56,430 bases of DNA from Oceanicola granulosus HTCC2516 (GTDB lineage: Bacteria > Pseudomonadota > Alphaproteobacteria > Rhodobacterales > Rhodobacteraceae): NCBI RefSeq assembly GCF_000153305.1, contig NZ_CH724107.1:2488539-2544968 (forward strand), in the 5' to 3' direction. Positions 18,587-28,570 of this stretch are shown here, piece by piece. The translations under genes and the position numbers were made by a program. Within the stretch, counting starts at the first letter, position 1; each line of letters begins with the position of its first letter. The notes under the pieces are model-generated. The model was not told the DNA's origin and did not search any database. It saw only the letters and a program-made list of their open reading frames with translations.

Positions 18587-18604
18587 ACACCGGGGAGGGT
18601 GTCG

Positions 18605-20137
18605 ATGAACATGCAGGCAGTCGAGGCCGCGACGCGCGAGAGCGCGCCGGTGCTGACGCTGGAGGGGATCACCAAGACCTTCCCCGGCGTGCGCGCGCTG
18701 TCGGAGGTGGGGCTTGATCTCTACCCCGGCCAGGTCACCGCGCTGGTCGGCGAGAACGGCGCGGGCAAGTCCACCATCGTCAAGATCCTCACCGGCATCT
18801 ACCAGCCCGACGGCGGCCGCATCCGTCTCGACGGGCAGGACGTCCACTTCCCCACCGCGCAGCACGCCACCACCGCCGGGATCACCGCGATCCACCAGGA
18901 GACGGTGCTGTTCGACGAGCTGTCGGTGGCGGAGAACATCTTCCTCGGCCACGCCCCGCGCGGCCGCTTCGGGCTGATCGACACCGCCCGGATGCAGCGC
19001 GACGCCCGCGCCCTGCTCGAGCGCATCGGCGCTCGGCTCGACCCGGCGCTGCCGCTCAAGGAGCTCGGCATCGCCAACCGCCACCTCGTCGCCATCGCCC
19101 GCGCGCTGTCGGTCGAGGCGCGCGTCGTGGTCATGGACGAGCCGACCGCCGCGCTGAGCCAGAAGGAGATCGAGGAGCTCTACGAGCTGGTCGAGCGGCT
19201 CAAGGCCGAGGGCCGCGCGATCCTGTTCATCTCCCACAAGTTCGACGAGATCTTCCGCATCGCCGACCGCTACACCGTCTTCCGCGACGGCGAGCTCGTC
19301 GGCCACGGCGCGATGGCCGACGTCGACGAGTCCGAACTGGTGCGCCTGATGGTCGGCCGCTCCGTCGACCAGATCTTCCCGCAGCGCGTCTCCGCGCCCG
19401 GCCCCGAGGTGCTGCGCGTCGAGGGCTATTCGCACCCGACCGAGTTCGACGACATCTCCTTCACCCTGCGCCGGGGCGAGATCCTCGGCTTCTACGGCCT
19501 CGTCGGCGCCGGCCGTTCCGAGCTGATGCAGGCGCTGTTCGGCGTCACCCGGCCGTCGCGCGGCGCGGTGCATCTCGACGACGCGCCCCACGCCATCCGC
19601 ACGCCCGCCGACGCCATCGAGGCCGGGATCGTCTACGTTCCGGAAGACCGTGGCCTGCAGGGCGCGGTGCGGGGGCTGCCGATCTTCCAGAACGTCACGC
19701 TGCCCTCGCTCCGCGAGACCTCGCGCCGCGGCTTCCTGCGCATGGCCGAGGAGTTCGCCCTGACGCGGCGCTACACCGACCGCCTCGAGCTGCGGGCCGC
19801 CGCTCTGGATCAGGACGTGGCCGAGCTGTCGGGCGGCAACCAGCAGAAGGTGGTGATCGCCAAGTGGCTGGCGACCAAGCCGCGCGTCATCATCCTCGAC
19901 GAGCCGACCAAGGGCATCGACATCGGCTCCAAGGCCGCCGTCCACGCCTTCATGGCCGAGCTCGCCGCCGAGGGGCTGGCGGTGATCATGGTGAGCTCGG
20001 AGATCCCCGAGATCCTCGGCATGTCCGACCGGGTGATCGTGATGCGCGAGGGGCGCATGGCGGCCGAGCTCGAGGGCGAGGCGCTGACACCGGAAACGCT
20101 GGTGCGCCACGCCGCCGGCATAGGGGAGGGGGGCTAA
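18605..20137 (+). CDS. rhaT: Rhamnose ABC transporter ATP-binding protein (two ABC domains)
   Basis: A 510-residue CUT2-type ATPase with two fused ABC domains. The first has Walker A GENGAGKST (49-57) and Walker B VVMDEPTAAL. The second has the degenerate GLVGAGRSE, the signature LSGGNQQKV and IILDEPTKGID. This degenerate second Walker A is normal for RbsA-like proteins. I chose the ATG at 18605, 5 bases after GGGGAGGG, over the GTG at 18599 that lies within that site. It drives the RhaP/RhaQ permeases encoded next. Confidence 0.94.
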   Translation: MNMQAVEAATRESAPVLTLEGITKTFPGVRALSEVGLDLYPGQVTALVGENGAGKSTIVKILTGIYQPDGGRIRLDGQDVHFPTAQHATTAGITAIHQETVLFDELSVAENIFLGHAPRGRFGLIDTARMQRDARALLERIGARLDPALPLKELGIANRHLVAIARALSVEARVVVMDEPTAALSQKEIEELYELVERLKAEGRAILFISHKFDEIFRIADRYTVFRDGELVGHGAMADVDESELVRLMVGRSVDQIFPQRVSAPGPEVLRVEGYSHPTEFDDISFTLRRGEILGFYGLVGAGRSELMQALFGVTRPSRGAVHLDDAPHAIRTPADAIEAGIVYVPEDRGLQGAVRGLPIFQNVTLPSLRETSRRGFLRMAEEFALTRRYTDRLELRAAALDQDVAELSGGNQQKVVIAKWLATKPRVIILDEPTKGIDIGSKAAVHAFMAELAAEGLAVIMVSSEIPEILGMSDRVIVMREGRMAAELEGEALTPETLVRHAAGIGEGG

Positions 20138-20138
20138 C

Positions 20139-21116
20139 ATGGCGTTCCTGAAGAGCCGCGAGGCGATCCTCGCCGGGGCGATCCTGCTGCTGCTCGCGCT
20201 CATCGCGTGGCGCTTCCCGGGCTTCGTCGCGCCCGACAACCTCGCGCGGGTGTTCAACGACACCTCGCCGCTGATCCTGCTGGCGCTGGGCCAGATGGCG
20301 GTGATCCTGACCCGCTGCATCGACCTCTCCGTCGCCGCCAACCTCGCGCTCACGGGGATGGTCTGCGCCATGGTCAACGCCGCCGCGCCGGGCCTGCCGG
20401 TGCCGGTCATCATCGCCATGGCGCTGGCGCTGGGCGCGCTGATGGGGGCGGTCAACGGCCTGCTCGTCTGGACGCTGGCGATCCCGCCCATCGTGGTGAC
20501 GCTCGGCACGATGACGATCTACCGCGGCATCATCTTCGTCATTTCCGACGGCCAGTGGGTCAACTCCCACGAGATGTCGGACGCCTTCAAGGCGCTGCCC
20601 CGGGCGGAGCTGCTCGGCCTGCCCGTGCTGAGCTGGATCGCGCTGGTGGTGGTGGCGCTGTTCGCGCTGCTGATCGTGCGCACGCCGCTGGGGCGGGCCT
20701 TCTACGCCGTCGGCGGCAACCCGGGCGCGGCGGTCTATGCCGGGCTCAATGTCGGGCGGACGCAGTTCTGGGCTTTCACCCTGTCGGGCACCCTCGCGGG
20801 GCTGACCGGCTACCTCTGGGTGTCGCGCTACGCGGTCGCCTATGTCGACATCGCCAGCGGCTTCGAGCTCGAGGTGGTCGCCGCCTGCGTGATCGGCGGC
20901 ATCTCCATCGCCGGCGGCGCCGGCACCGTCACCGGTGTCGTGCTCGGGGCGCTGTTCCTCGGCATCATCAAGAACGCCCTGCCGGTGGTGAACGTCTCGC
21001 CGTTCTACCAGCTCGCCATCTCCGGCGGCGCGATCATCATCGCCGTCGCCTTCAACGCCCGCGCCAGCCGCAGCCGCGGCCGGGTCATCCTCAAGTCAGC
21101 GGAGCACGCCTCATGA
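20139..21116 (+). CDS. rhaP: Rhamnose ABC transporter permease (first)
   Basis: A 325-residue inner-membrane permease of the BPD_transp_2 (RbsC-like) family, with eight to ten hydrophobic segments and the family motifs [13 protein letters not shown] and [14 protein letters not shown]. It lies one base after the ATPase stop codon and overlaps the second permease by ATGA. Together with RhaQ it should form a heterodimeric pore for L-rhamnose. Confidence 0.93.
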   Translation: MAFLKSREAILAGAILLLLALIAWRFPGFVAPDNLARVFNDTSPLILLALGQMAVILTRCIDLSVAANLALTGMVCAMVNAAAPGLPVPVIIAMALALGALMGAVNGLLVWTLAIPPIVVTLGTMTIYRGIIFVISDGQWVNSHEMSDAFKALPRAELLGLPVLSWIALVVVALFALLIVRTPLGRAFYAVGGNPGAAVYAGLNVGRTQFWAFTLSGTLAGLTGYLWVSRYAVAYVDIASGFELEVVAACVIGGISIAGGAGTVTGVVLGALFLGIIKNALPVVNVSPFYQLAISGGAIIIAVAFNARASRSRGRVILKSAEHAS

Positions 21117-22102
21117 GCCTCGCCGAGCGCGCCACCATCCCCGACCGGCTCAACTCGCGTCTGCAGCGGGCGGCGACGAGCTGGGAGCTCTTGCTGTTCC
21201 TCGTCGCGGTGGCGATCTTCATCGCCAACAGCTTCGCCTCGCCCTATTTCCTCAACGCCTGGAACCTCAGCGACGCCACCTTCAACTTCACCGAGAAGGC
21301 GCTGATCGCCTTCGCCATGGCGCTGCTGATCATCTCCGGCGAGATCGACCTCTCCGTCGCCTCGATCATCGCGCTCGCCTCGACCGCGATGGGCGCGGCG
21401 GTGCAGCTCGGGGCCGGCACGCCGGTGCTGGTCTTCGTCGGGCTGGCGACGGGGCTGGCCTGCGGGGCGTTCAACGGCGCGCTGGTGACCCGGCTGGGGC
21501 TGCCCTCGATCGTCGTCACCATCGGCACCATGAGCCTGTTCCGCGGCATCTCCTACATCGTCCTCGGCGACGGGGCCTACCGCGGCTACCCGGCGAGCTT
21601 CTCCTACTTCGGGCAGGGCTACGTCTTCTGGGTCGTGTCGTTCGAGCTGGTGCTCTTCGCCCTGTTCGCGCTGACCTACTACGTGGTGCTGCACCGCACC
21701 AACTTCGGCCGCGCGATCTTCGCCATCGGCAACAACCCGACCGCCGCGCTGTTCTCGGGGCTGCGGGTGCGGCGGATCAAGTTCGTGCTGTTCCTGCTGA
21801 CCGGCCTGATGTCGGGGATCGCCGCCATCTGCCTGACCGCCCGGCTCGGCTCGACCCGCCCCTCCATCGGCTTCGGCTGGGAGCTCGAGGTGGTGACGAT
21901 GGTGGTGCTCGGCGGGGTCAACATCCTCGGCGGCTCGGGCTCGATCCCCGGCGTCGTCATCGCCGCGTTCGTCATGGGGCTCGTGACTTTCGGCCTCGGA
22001 TTGCTCAACGTACCGGGGATCGTCATGTCGATCTTCATCGGCCTGCTGCTCATCGGGGTCATCGCGCTGCCCCGCCTCTGGACCATCGCAAGGACACGGT
22101 GA
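21113..22102 (+). CDS. rhaQ: Rhamnose ABC transporter permease (second)
   Basis: A 329-residue RbsC-like permease with the motifs [14 protein letters not shown] and [15 protein letters not shown]. The frame is open further upstream, but the ATG at 21113, overlapping the rhaP stop (ATGA), gives the standard length and an N-terminus like those of other RhaQ proteins. The stop overlaps the start of rhaU by one base. Confidence 0.93.
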   Translation: MSLAERATIPDRLNSRLQRAATSWELLLFLVAVAIFIANSFASPYFLNAWNLSDATFNFTEKALIAFAMALLIISGEIDLSVASIIALASTAMGAAVQLGAGTPVLVFVGLATGLACGAFNGALVTRLGLPSIVVTIGTMSLFRGISYIVLGDGAYRGYPASFSYFGQGYVFWVVSFELVLFALFALTYYVVLHRTNFGRAIFAIGNNPTAALFSGLRVRRIKFVLFLLTGLMSGIAAICLTARLGSTRPSIGFGWELEVVTMVVLGGVNILGGSGSIPGVVIAAFVMGLVTFGLGLLNVPGIVMSIFIGLLLIGVIALPRLWTIARTR

Positions 22103-22416
22103 TGCAAAAGTACGCCTTCCGCATGAACCTCCACCCGGGCAAGGCGGAGGAGTACAAGTCGCGCCACGACGAGATCTGGCCCGAACTGGTGGAGCTGCTG
22201 AAGTCGGCCGGGGTGAGCGACTACTCGATCCACCTCGACGAGGAGACCGACCACCTGTTCGCCGTGCTCTGGCGCACCAACGACCACGCGATGGGCGAGC
22301 TGGGCGAGCACCAGGTGATGCAGAAATGGTGGCAGCACATGGCCGACCTGATGGAGACCGACGCGTCCGGCGCGCCGGTCGTCGTCGACCTGCAGCCGAT
22401 GTTCCACATGCCATGA
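22102..22416 (+). CDS. rhaU: L-rhamnose mutarotase
   Basis: A 104-residue RhaM/RhaU-family enzyme that interconverts the alpha and beta anomers of L-rhamnose. The family fingerprint [20 protein letters not shown] at the N-terminus carries the conserved His and Tyr positions, and the tryptophan-rich [15 protein letters not shown] lies near the end. The ATG at 22102 is preceded by AAGGA; a GTG one codon earlier overlaps the rhaQ stop. It overlaps rhaK by ATGA. Confidence 0.95.
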   Translation: MQKYAFRMNLHPGKAEEYKSRHDEIWPELVELLKSAGVSDYSIHLDEETDHLFAVLWRTNDHAMGELGEHQVMQKWWQHMADLMETDASGAPVVVDLQPMFHMP

Positions 22417-23780
22417 GGGAAGGACACGTCGCCGTCATCGACATCGGCAAGACCAACGCCAAGGTCGCGCTGGTCACGCCCAAGCGGCTCGCCGAAGTCG
22501 CCGTGCGCACCCGCCCCAACGTGGTGCTGACCGATCCGCCCTATCCGCATTTCGACATCGACGGCCTCTGGGACTTCATCCTCGACTCGCTCGCCGCGCT
22601 GAACCGGGAGCACCCGATCGGCGCGATCAGCGTCACCACCCACGGCGCCTCGGCGGTGCTGCTCGACGCCGAGAGCGGGCTCGCGGCGCCGATGCTCGAC
22701 TACGAGCACACCGGCCCCGACGACCTCGCCGAGGCCTACGACGCCCTGCGCCCCGACTTCGCCCTGACCGGCTCGCCGCGCCTGCCGATGGGGCTCAACG
22801 TGGGCGCGCAGCTGCACTGGCTGTTCGAGACCCAGCCCGGCCTGCGCGAGCGCGTGGCGCAGGTGGTCACCTACCCGCAATTCTGGTCGGGCCGGCTGAC
22901 CGGGGGCTACAGCGTCGAGGCTACCTCGCTCGGCTGCCACACCGACCTCTGGGAGCCGCTCGCCGGCCGGCCCTCGCCGCTCGTCGCCGCGCTGGGGCTG
23001 GAGGGAAAGCTGCCGCCGCTCACCCGCGCCTCCGACACCGTCGGCACCCTGCGCCCCGAGCTCGCCGCCCGCACCGGACTCTCCGAGCGCACGCCCGTCG
23101 TCAGCGGCATTCACGATTCCAACGCGTCGCTCTATCCCCACCTGCTGCGCCGCGAGCCGCCCTTCACCATCGTCTCGACCGGGACGTGGGTGATCTGCAT
23201 GTCCGTCGGCGGCGCCGAGGTGGCGCTCGATCCGGAGCGCGACACGCTCATCAACGTCGCCGCCAACGGCGCGCCGGTCCGCTCGGCGCGGTTCATGGGC
23301 GGGCGCGAGTACGAGATCGTGCGCGCCGGCGAGGAGCGGCGGCCGACCCCTGCCGACGGCGCGTCGGTGCTCGCGCGCGGGATCATGCTGCTGCCCAGCG
23401 TCGAGCCCGGCTCCGGCCCGTTCCCCGGCCGCCCTGCGCGCTGGTCGGTGGACGAAAGCGCCCTGCGCCCCGGCGAGCGGCTGGCGGCGCTGTCGTTCTA
23501 CCTCGCGCTGATGACCAACACCTGCCTCGACCTCATCGGCGCAGAGGGCGACATCGTCGTCGAGGGGCCGTTCGGGCGGAATCCGCTCTACCAGCAGATG
23601 CTCGCCGCCGCGACGGGCCGCCCGGTGATCGGCGGCGGCGGCTCGGCGACCGGGACCAGCATCGGCGCGGCGATGCTCGTCGCGCCCGGCAAGAACGGCC
23701 AGCGCGCCCCCGCTGCGGTGCGGGGCGGCGACGCTCGCATGGCCGCCTACGCCGACATCTGGCGCGCGCAGGTCGGCTGA
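22413..23780 (+). CDS. rhaK: Rhamnulokinase-type FGGY carbohydrate kinase
   Basis: A 455-residue sugar kinase that should phosphorylate L-rhamnulose at C1 before RhaD cleavage. The N-terminal phosphate-binding loop is [13 protein letters not shown], with HDSNAS, STGTW and GGGGSATG of the ASKHA fold further on. In R. leguminosarum the equivalent RhaK is also needed for rhamnose transport, so its coupling to the transporter genes may matter. It is the last gene of the plus-strand rha operon and converges on trhO; no clear terminator lies between. Confidence 0.92.
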   Translation: MREGHVAVIDIGKTNAKVALVTPKRLAEVAVRTRPNVVLTDPPYPHFDIDGLWDFILDSLAALNREHPIGAISVTTHGASAVLLDAESGLAAPMLDYEHTGPDDLAEAYDALRPDFALTGSPRLPMGLNVGAQLHWLFETQPGLRERVAQVVTYPQFWSGRLTGGYSVEATSLGCHTDLWEPLAGRPSPLVAALGLEGKLPPLTRASDTVGTLRPELAARTGLSERTPVVSGIHDSNASLYPHLLRREPPFTIVSTGTWVICMSVGGAEVALDPERDTLINVAANGAPVRSARFMGGREYEIVRAGEERRPTPADGASVLARGIMLLPSVEPGSGPFPGRPARWSVDESALRPGERLAALSFYLALMTNTCLDLIGAEGDIVVEGPFGRNPLYQQMLAAATGRPVIGGGGSATGTSIGAAMLVAPGKNGQRAPAAVRGGDARMAAYADIWRAQVG

Positions 23781-23789
23781 CGCCCGCAG

Positions 23790-24689
23790 CTAGCCGAGGT
23801 GCCGCTCGCCCCGTGCCCGCGCCAGCGCGATCTGGCGCTGCCGTTCGCGAAACCGCGCCTTGTCGGCGTCGCTCGTCTGATGGGCGCAATGGTGGCAGGC
23901 CACCCCCTCCTCGTACTCCGCCCGCGCGCGATCCTCCGGCAGGATCGGCCGCCGACAGGCATGGCACAGCACGTGCGGCCCCTCGCTCAGCCCGTGCCCG
24001 ACCGAGACCCGCCCGTCGAACACGAAGCACGACCCGTGCCACAGGCTGCGCTCCTCGGGCACCTCCTCGAGGTACTTCAGGATGCCGCCCTCGAGGTGAA
24101 ACACCTCCTCGACGCCCTGCGACATCAGGTAGTTCGTCGACTTCTCGCACCGGATCCCGCCGGTGCAGAACATCGCGATCCGCTTGCCCGCGAACCGCTC
24201 GCGGTTCTGCTCCCACCAGGCGGGGAAATCGCCGAAGGCGGCGGTGCGCGGATCCTCGGCGCCCTCGAAGCTGCCGATGGCGACTTCATAGTCGTTGCGC
24301 GTGTCGATCACCGCCACGTCGGGCGCGGAGATCAGCGCGTTCCACTCGGCGGGAGCGACGTAGCGCCCCGTCCCCTCGCGGGGCGCGACATCCGGCCGGC
24401 CCATCGTCACGATCTCGCGCTTCAGGCGCACCTTGAGCTTGCCGAACGGCATTTCGGCGGCGTGGCTCACCTTGGGCTCCAGGTCGGCGCAGCCGGGCAG
24501 GGCACGGATATGGGCGAGCGCCGCGGTGATTCCCTCGGCACGTCCGGCGATGGTTCCGTTGATCCCCTCGGGGGCGAGCAGCAACGTCCCGCGCACGCCC
24601 GCGGCGGCGCAGGCGGCCCGCAGGGGCTCGCGAATGCCCGCGGGATCGGCAAACGGCGTGAATTTGTACAGGGCGGCGACGGTGAACAC
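23790..24689 (-). CDS. trhO: tRNA uridine(34) hydroxylase, rhodanese-domain protein
   Basis: A 299-residue protein of the TrhO/YceA family, which hydroxylates U34 of certain tRNAs on the way to 5-carboxymethoxy- or methoxyuridine. The N-terminal acylphosphatase-like domain ([14 protein letters not shown]) precedes a rhodanese domain with IDTRNDYE and the active-site loop [11 protein letters not shown]. The C-terminal tail holds two C-x2-C pairs (CHAC, CHHC) that could bind zinc. I prefer the GTG at 24689, which starts right at the conserved N-terminus; an in-frame ATG at 24740 would add 17 unconserved residues. Confidence 0.9.
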   Translation of the reverse strand: MFTVAALYKFTPFADPAGIREPLRAACAAAGVRGTLLLAPEGINGTIAGRAEGITAALAHIRALPGCADLEPKVSHAAEMPFGKLKVRLKREIVTMGRPDVAPREGTGRYVAPAEWNALISAPDVAVIDTRNDYEVAIGSFEGAEDPRTAAFGDFPAWWEQNRERFAGKRIAMFCTGGIRCEKSTNYLMSQGVEEVFHLEGGILKYLEEVPEERSLWHGSCFVFDGRVSVGHGLSEGPHVLCHACRRPILPEDRARAEYEEGVACHHCAHQTSDADKARFRERQRQIALARARGERHLG

Positions 24690-24795
24690 GGCGCAGAGCC
24701 TTACGGAATGGGCGGATTGCCGGCAAGTGGGGTGAAACACTGGACGGGGCCCGAGCGTTCTGTCCTAATCCAGGCATCGGCAACGGAGGAATAGC

Positions 24796-24984
24796 ATGGG
24801 ACGTCATCTGATCGACCAGCCGAAGGCCCGCACCGACGCGCTGCGACTGCGCCAGTTCCTGCAGGTCCAGCGCGCCCAGCTCCCGGCCCGCGCCAGCCTC
24901 GCGCTGCAGCGCCGCATGCGCAAGAGCGAGGGCTCCGCGCGCACCCGCGAGTATCTGCGTATCCTGCGCGGCTCGCTCACCTGA
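24796..24984 (+). CDS. Small basic protein of unknown function
   Basis: A 62-residue protein, strongly basic (13 Arg, 3 Lys) and predicted to be mostly helical, with no signal peptide or cysteines. A strong ribosome-binding site (GGAGGA, 6 bases before ATG) supports it as a real gene. I do not recognise a family. An RNA- or DNA-binding role is possible from its charge alone. Confidence 0.6.
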   Translation: MGRHLIDQPKARTDALRLRQFLQVQRAQLPARASLALQRRMRKSEGSARTREYLRILRGSLT

Positions 24985-25054
24985 CGCGACACGCGTTCAC
25001 CGCCGGGTAAGACATTTCGGCCATTCTCGCGGAAAGATTCGCGAGGATGGCCTC

Positions 25055-26333
25055 TTGGCTGACGCTATCGATACATTGCAGCGCCCCACCGCGGTCGAGG
25101 CCGATTTTCCGGTGGAGGCGCTATTCTTCTCCCGCACCGACGAGCGGGCGATCATCCGCGGCGGCAACACCGCCCTGTCGGAGATATCCGGCTTCGGCTT
25201 CGACGAACTGATCGGCGAGCCGCACAACATCTTCCGCACCCCGACAGCCCGCGCGGTCAGTTTCCGCCTGCAGTGGGACATCCTGAGCGCGGCCGCCCCT
25301 TCGCCGCCTACGTCAGAACATCACCCGCAGCGGCCACTTCTACTGGGCCTTCGCGTGGTCGTTCCGGTCGCCGGTGGCTTTGTCTCGATCCGCTCAAGCC
25401 GCTGAGCTCGCTGCGCGGCAAGGTGGAGCAGCTCTACGAGCGCTGCGTGCGGCGGAGCGCGACGGCGCCACGCCCGAGGCCTCGCGCGACCAGCTGCTCG
25501 CCGGCATCGCCGCCGAAGGCATCCCCGACTACGCCGCCTTCCAGGCGGGCGCGCTGGGCCGCGAGCTGCGCGCGCGGGACGACGCGCTGCAGCGGCCGCC
25601 CGATCCCCGCCTCGCCGGCTTCTTCGCGATGAACAGCGCGCTGTCGCAGATGGAGCGGGCCGCCAGCGACGTGCTCGCCGCCTTCGATGCCAGCCGCACG
25701 ATCCCTCTCAACATGCGCCTCATCGCCTCGCGGCTCGGCACGGCGGGCGGCGCGATCAGCACGATGTCGATCAACTACAGCGCCATGTCCGACGACATGG
25801 CCGGCTGGATCCGCCGCTTCGTCGGCAAGCAGGACAGCGTCTCGGCCCGCATTCGCGAGGCCGCGGTTGGCGGGCTGTTCATGACGTCGCTGGCCAAGCT
25901 CGCGCAGGAGATGCTCGAGCGCTTCGAGGCGGAAGAGCCGTGCACCGGCGTCGACGCGGCCACCGAGCGCAAGACCCTCGCCGCCATCGTGGCGAGCAGC
26001 CGCGAGGCCAGCGTCGAGCACCTGCGCCAGGTGGAGCTCGAGGCGGCGCAGCTCGGCCGCAACGTGCTCGACCTCAAGCGGCACACCACCGGCCTCGGTT
26101 CGGTGCGGATGATGTGCCGGATCGAGAGCGCCAGCCTGCCCCGCGCCGACGCCGCGCTGACGGCCATCGTGGAGCAGCTCGACGCCTGCCAGAACATGAT
26201 CGAGCGCCACCTCGACCGCATCATCGCCCTCAATCACGAGGTGCAGGGCGCGTCCGCCTCCCTGCGCACGCGGCGGCAGCGCGCGCCGCCGCTGCCGGGC
26301 GAAGAGGATCAGGCCCGCACGAGCGCCTCGTAA
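25055..26333 (+). pseudogene. PAS-domain (Aer-like) sensor, frame broken by five one-base deletions
   Basis: Restoring five single bases gives one continuous frame of about 427 residues. The N-terminal part is an Aer-type PAS domain (FFSRTDERAIIRGGN, ISGFGFDELIGEPHN, then GRPFAAYVRN, SGHFYWAFAW, GGFVSIRLKPLSSL). The C-terminal 300 residues are alpha-helical with an NMRLIASRLG stretch, suggesting a redox or energy sensor related to chemotaxis proteins. The missing bases fall near 25291, 25316, 25365, 25392 and 25443, each in a short run of G or C. The sequence before and after is intact, so a local sequencing error is as likely as true decay. The start is a TTG with GAGG about 9 bases upstream. 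Its 3' end overlaps that of ilvE by 25 bases. Confidence 0.75.
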
Positions 26334-27178
26334 GAGGTCACCATCTCGCGCGCCAGCGCGCCGACCTCGAAGCTGTAGTCGCCGATCTGCCCGACGGGCG
26401 TGACCTCGGCGGCGGTGCCGGTCAGCCAGCATTGCTCGAAGCTCTCGAGCTCCTCGGGCATGATATGGCGCTCGTTCACCTTCACCTGCCGGTCCTCGAG
26501 CAGGCCGATCACCGTCTGCCGGGTCAGGCCGTTGAGGAAGCAGTCGGGCTTGGGCGTGTGCACCTCGCCGTCCTTGACGAAGAAGATGTTCGCGCCCGTC
26601 GCCTCGGCGATGTAGCCGCGATAGTCGAACATCATCGCGTCCGAGCAGCCCTTGGCCTCGGCCTCGTGCTTGGACATGGTGCAGATCATGTAGAGCCCGG
26701 CCGCCTTGGCGTGGCTCGGCGCGGTCTCGGGCGAGGGCCGCTTCCACTTGGCGATATCGAGCTTGGCGCCCTTCATCTTGGCGTCGCCGTAATAGGCGCC
26801 CCATTCCCAGGCGGCGATGGCGACGCAGACCGGGTTGCGCCGCGAGGCGACGCCCATGTCCTCGCCCGCCCCGCGCCACGCCACGGCGCGCACGTAGCCG
26901 TCGCTCAGCCCGTTGGCGGCGAGCACCTCCTGCTTGGCGGCCTCCAGCTCTTCGACGGTGTAGGGCACTTCGAAGTCGAGGCACTGGGCCGAGTAGCGCA
27001 GCCGCTCGGAATGTTCGCGGCTCTTGAAGATCTTGCCGCCATAGGCGCGCTCGCCTTCAAACACCGAGCTGGCATAGTGCATGGCATGGGTCAGGATGTG
27101 CACGTTGGCCGCGCGCCAGTCGGTCAGCGCCCCGTCCATCCAGATTTTCCCGTCGCGATCGTCGTATCCGCCCGCCAT
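26309..27178 (-). CDS. ilvE: Branched-chain amino acid aminotransferase
   Basis: A 289-residue class IV PLP-dependent aminotransferase for the last step of leucine, isoleucine and valine synthesis. Family features are ASSVFEGERAYGG near the N-terminus, KRPSPETAPSHAKAAG with the PLP lysine region, EATGANIFFV and GTAAEVTPV. I chose the ATG at 27178 with GGGAGG 6 bases upstream; the frame also has a TTG seven codons earlier. ilvD lies 20 kb away, so the branched-chain genes are dispersed. It is divergent from petP. Confidence 0.95.
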   Translation of the reverse strand: MAGGYDDRDGKIWMDGALTDWRAANVHILTHAMHYASSVFEGERAYGGKIFKSREHSERLRYSAQCLDFEVPYTVEELEAAKQEVLAANGLSDGYVRAVAWRGAGEDMGVASRRNPVCVAIAAWEWGAYYGDAKMKGAKLDIAKWKRPSPETAPSHAKAAGLYMICTMSKHEAEAKGCSDAMMFDYRGYIAEATGANIFFVKDGEVHTPKPDCFLNGLTRQTVIGLLEDRQVKVNERHIMPEELESFEQCWLTGTAAEVTPVGQIGDYSFEVGALAREMVTSYEALVRA

Positions 27179-27269
27179 ACCGGCCTCCCGAAGTGTCAAA
27201 AGTTACACAACACCGGCACCCAGCGACATGATGTTGCGTAAAGCTGTCAGACTCGCTACCAGTGGCCCC

Positions 27270-27298
27270 TTGGAATGTCAACAAGGCTGACGTATTCT
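27270..27298 (+). promoter_or_regulatory. Possible promoter of petP
   Basis: TTGGAA (27270-27275) and TATTCT (27293-27298) are 17 bases apart and match the sigma-70 consensus at 4 of 6 positions each. Transcription would start about 20 bases before the petP ATG. Confidence 0.3.
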
Positions 27299-27325
27299 TG
27301 CCCGGAGCGAGAGCGAGGACGGACG

Positions 27326-27832
27326 ATGGCGACCAACGACCCGGCGCGCGAAGGCGAGAACCTGCTGTTCCTGACGGACGAGCAGCTGCGCAAGGGGATC
27401 GAGGCGATGTTCTTCGCCTATCGCGGCTTCACCGCCGACCCCGACCGCATCCTCGCCGATTACGGCCTCGGCCGCGCCCACCACCGCGCGCTGCACTTCA
27501 TCCACCGCAGCCCCGGCACCACCGTCAACAACCTGCTGTCGATCCTCGGCGTCACCAAGCAATCGCTCAACCGGGTGCTGCGCACGCTCGTCGAGGAGGG
27601 GCTCGTCGAGAGCCGCGTCGGCCAGCGCGACCGGCGCGAGCGCCACCTGCGGCTCACCGAGGCCGGACGGACGCTCGAGCAGCGCCTGTCCGACGCCCAG
27701 CGCGACCGTATGCGCGCCGCCTACCGCTCCGCCGGCCCCGCCGCCGTCGCCGGATTCCGGCAGGTGCTCGAGGCGATGATGGACGAAGAGACCCGCCCCA
27801 GCTACGAAACCCTGAGGGACGGAGGCGGCTGA
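27326..27832 (+). CDS. petP: MarR family regulator PetP
   Basis: A 168-residue MarR-type winged-helix protein. The DNA-binding segment is TTVNNLLSILGVTKQSLNRVLRTL, followed by the wing RVGQRDRRERHLRLTEAG. It matches PetP, known from Rhodobacter capsulatus as the gene paired with petR next to cytochrome bc1 genes. The ATG at 27326 follows GAGGAC; an upstream TTG in frame would add 17 residues with no family support. It precedes petR by 27 bases. Confidence 0.87.
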   Translation: MATNDPAREGENLLFLTDEQLRKGIEAMFFAYRGFTADPDRILADYGLGRAHHRALHFIHRSPGTTVNNLLSILGVTKQSLNRVLRTLVEEGLVESRVGQRDRRERHLRLTEAGRTLEQRLSDAQRDRMRAAYRSAGPAAVAGFRQVLEAMMDEETRPSYETLRDGGG

Positions 27833-27859
27833 TACGCCGCGAAAGGGAGGACAGACAGG

Positions 27860-28555
27860 ATGGACGAGGCGCATATCCTGATCGTCGACGACGACGAGCG
27901 CATACGCGGATTGCTTCAGAAGTTCCTGTTGCGCAACGGCTTCCTCGTCAGCGTCGCCCGCGACGGCGCGCATGCGCGGCGGCTGCTCGACGGGCTGGAA
28001 TTCGATCTGATCGTGCTCGACGTGATGATGCCCGGCGAAGACGGCGTCAGCCTCTGCCGCGACCTGCGCGGCCGCCTCAAGACGCCGATCCTGCTGCTCA
28101 CCGCCAAGGGCGAGACCACCGACCGCATCGCCGGGCTCGAGGCCGGGGCCGACGACTACCTCGCCAAGCCGTTCGAGCCGAAGGAGCTGCTGCTGCGCAT
28201 CAACGCAATCCTGCGCCGCGTCCCCGCCGCCGAGCCCGCCCCGGTGACGCCGAAGGTGCTGCTGCTCGGCCCCTGCCGCTACGACATCGAGCGCGGCGAG
28301 ATGTGGTGCGGCGAGGAGCTGGTGCGGCTGACCGCGACCGAGAACCACCTGATGCGCATCTTCTCCGCCCGCCCCGGCGAGGCGCTGAGCCGCAACATGC
28401 TCGTAGAGGAGCTCGGCCGTGCCGGCGGGCAGGCGCAGGAGCGCGCCGTCGACGTCCAGATCACCCGCCTGCGGCGCAAGCTCGAAGCCGATCCCAAGCA
28501 GCCCCGCTACCTGCAGACGGTGCGTGGCGCGGGCTACATGCTCGCGCCCGACTGA
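27860..28555 (+). CDS. petR: OmpR family response regulator PetR
   Basis: A 231-residue two-domain response regulator. The receiver domain has the acidic pair DDDE, the phosphorylation site in VLDVMMPGEDG, the T in LTAKG and K in LAKPFEP. A C-terminal winged helix with TATENHLMRIFSARPGE follows. In Rhodobacter capsulatus PetR is essential and lies upstream of petABC; here petABC does not follow. No histidine kinase gene is nearby, so its partner is encoded elsewhere or it works with PetP. GGGAGGA is 9 bases upstream of the ATG. Confidence 0.9.
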   Translation: MDEAHILIVDDDERIRGLLQKFLLRNGFLVSVARDGAHARRLLDGLEFDLIVLDVMMPGEDGVSLCRDLRGRLKTPILLLTAKGETTDRIAGLEAGADDYLAKPFEPKELLLRINAILRRVPAAEPAPVTPKVLLLGPCRYDIERGEMWCGEELVRLTATENHLMRIFSARPGEALSRNMLVEELGRAGGQAQERAVDVQITRLRRKLEADPKQPRYLQTVRGAGYMLAPD

Positions 28556-28570
28556 GGCTGCGACCGGGGC

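Noticed and set aside
18500-20509. A 669-codon minus-strand frame opposite rhaT
   Set aside because: It is antisense to a two-domain ATPase with all motifs; the translated composition is low-complexity.
27195-27203. TTGACA on the minus strand close to the ilvE start
   Set aside because: It lies only about 20 bases before the ATG, leaving no room for a -10 box and a leader.
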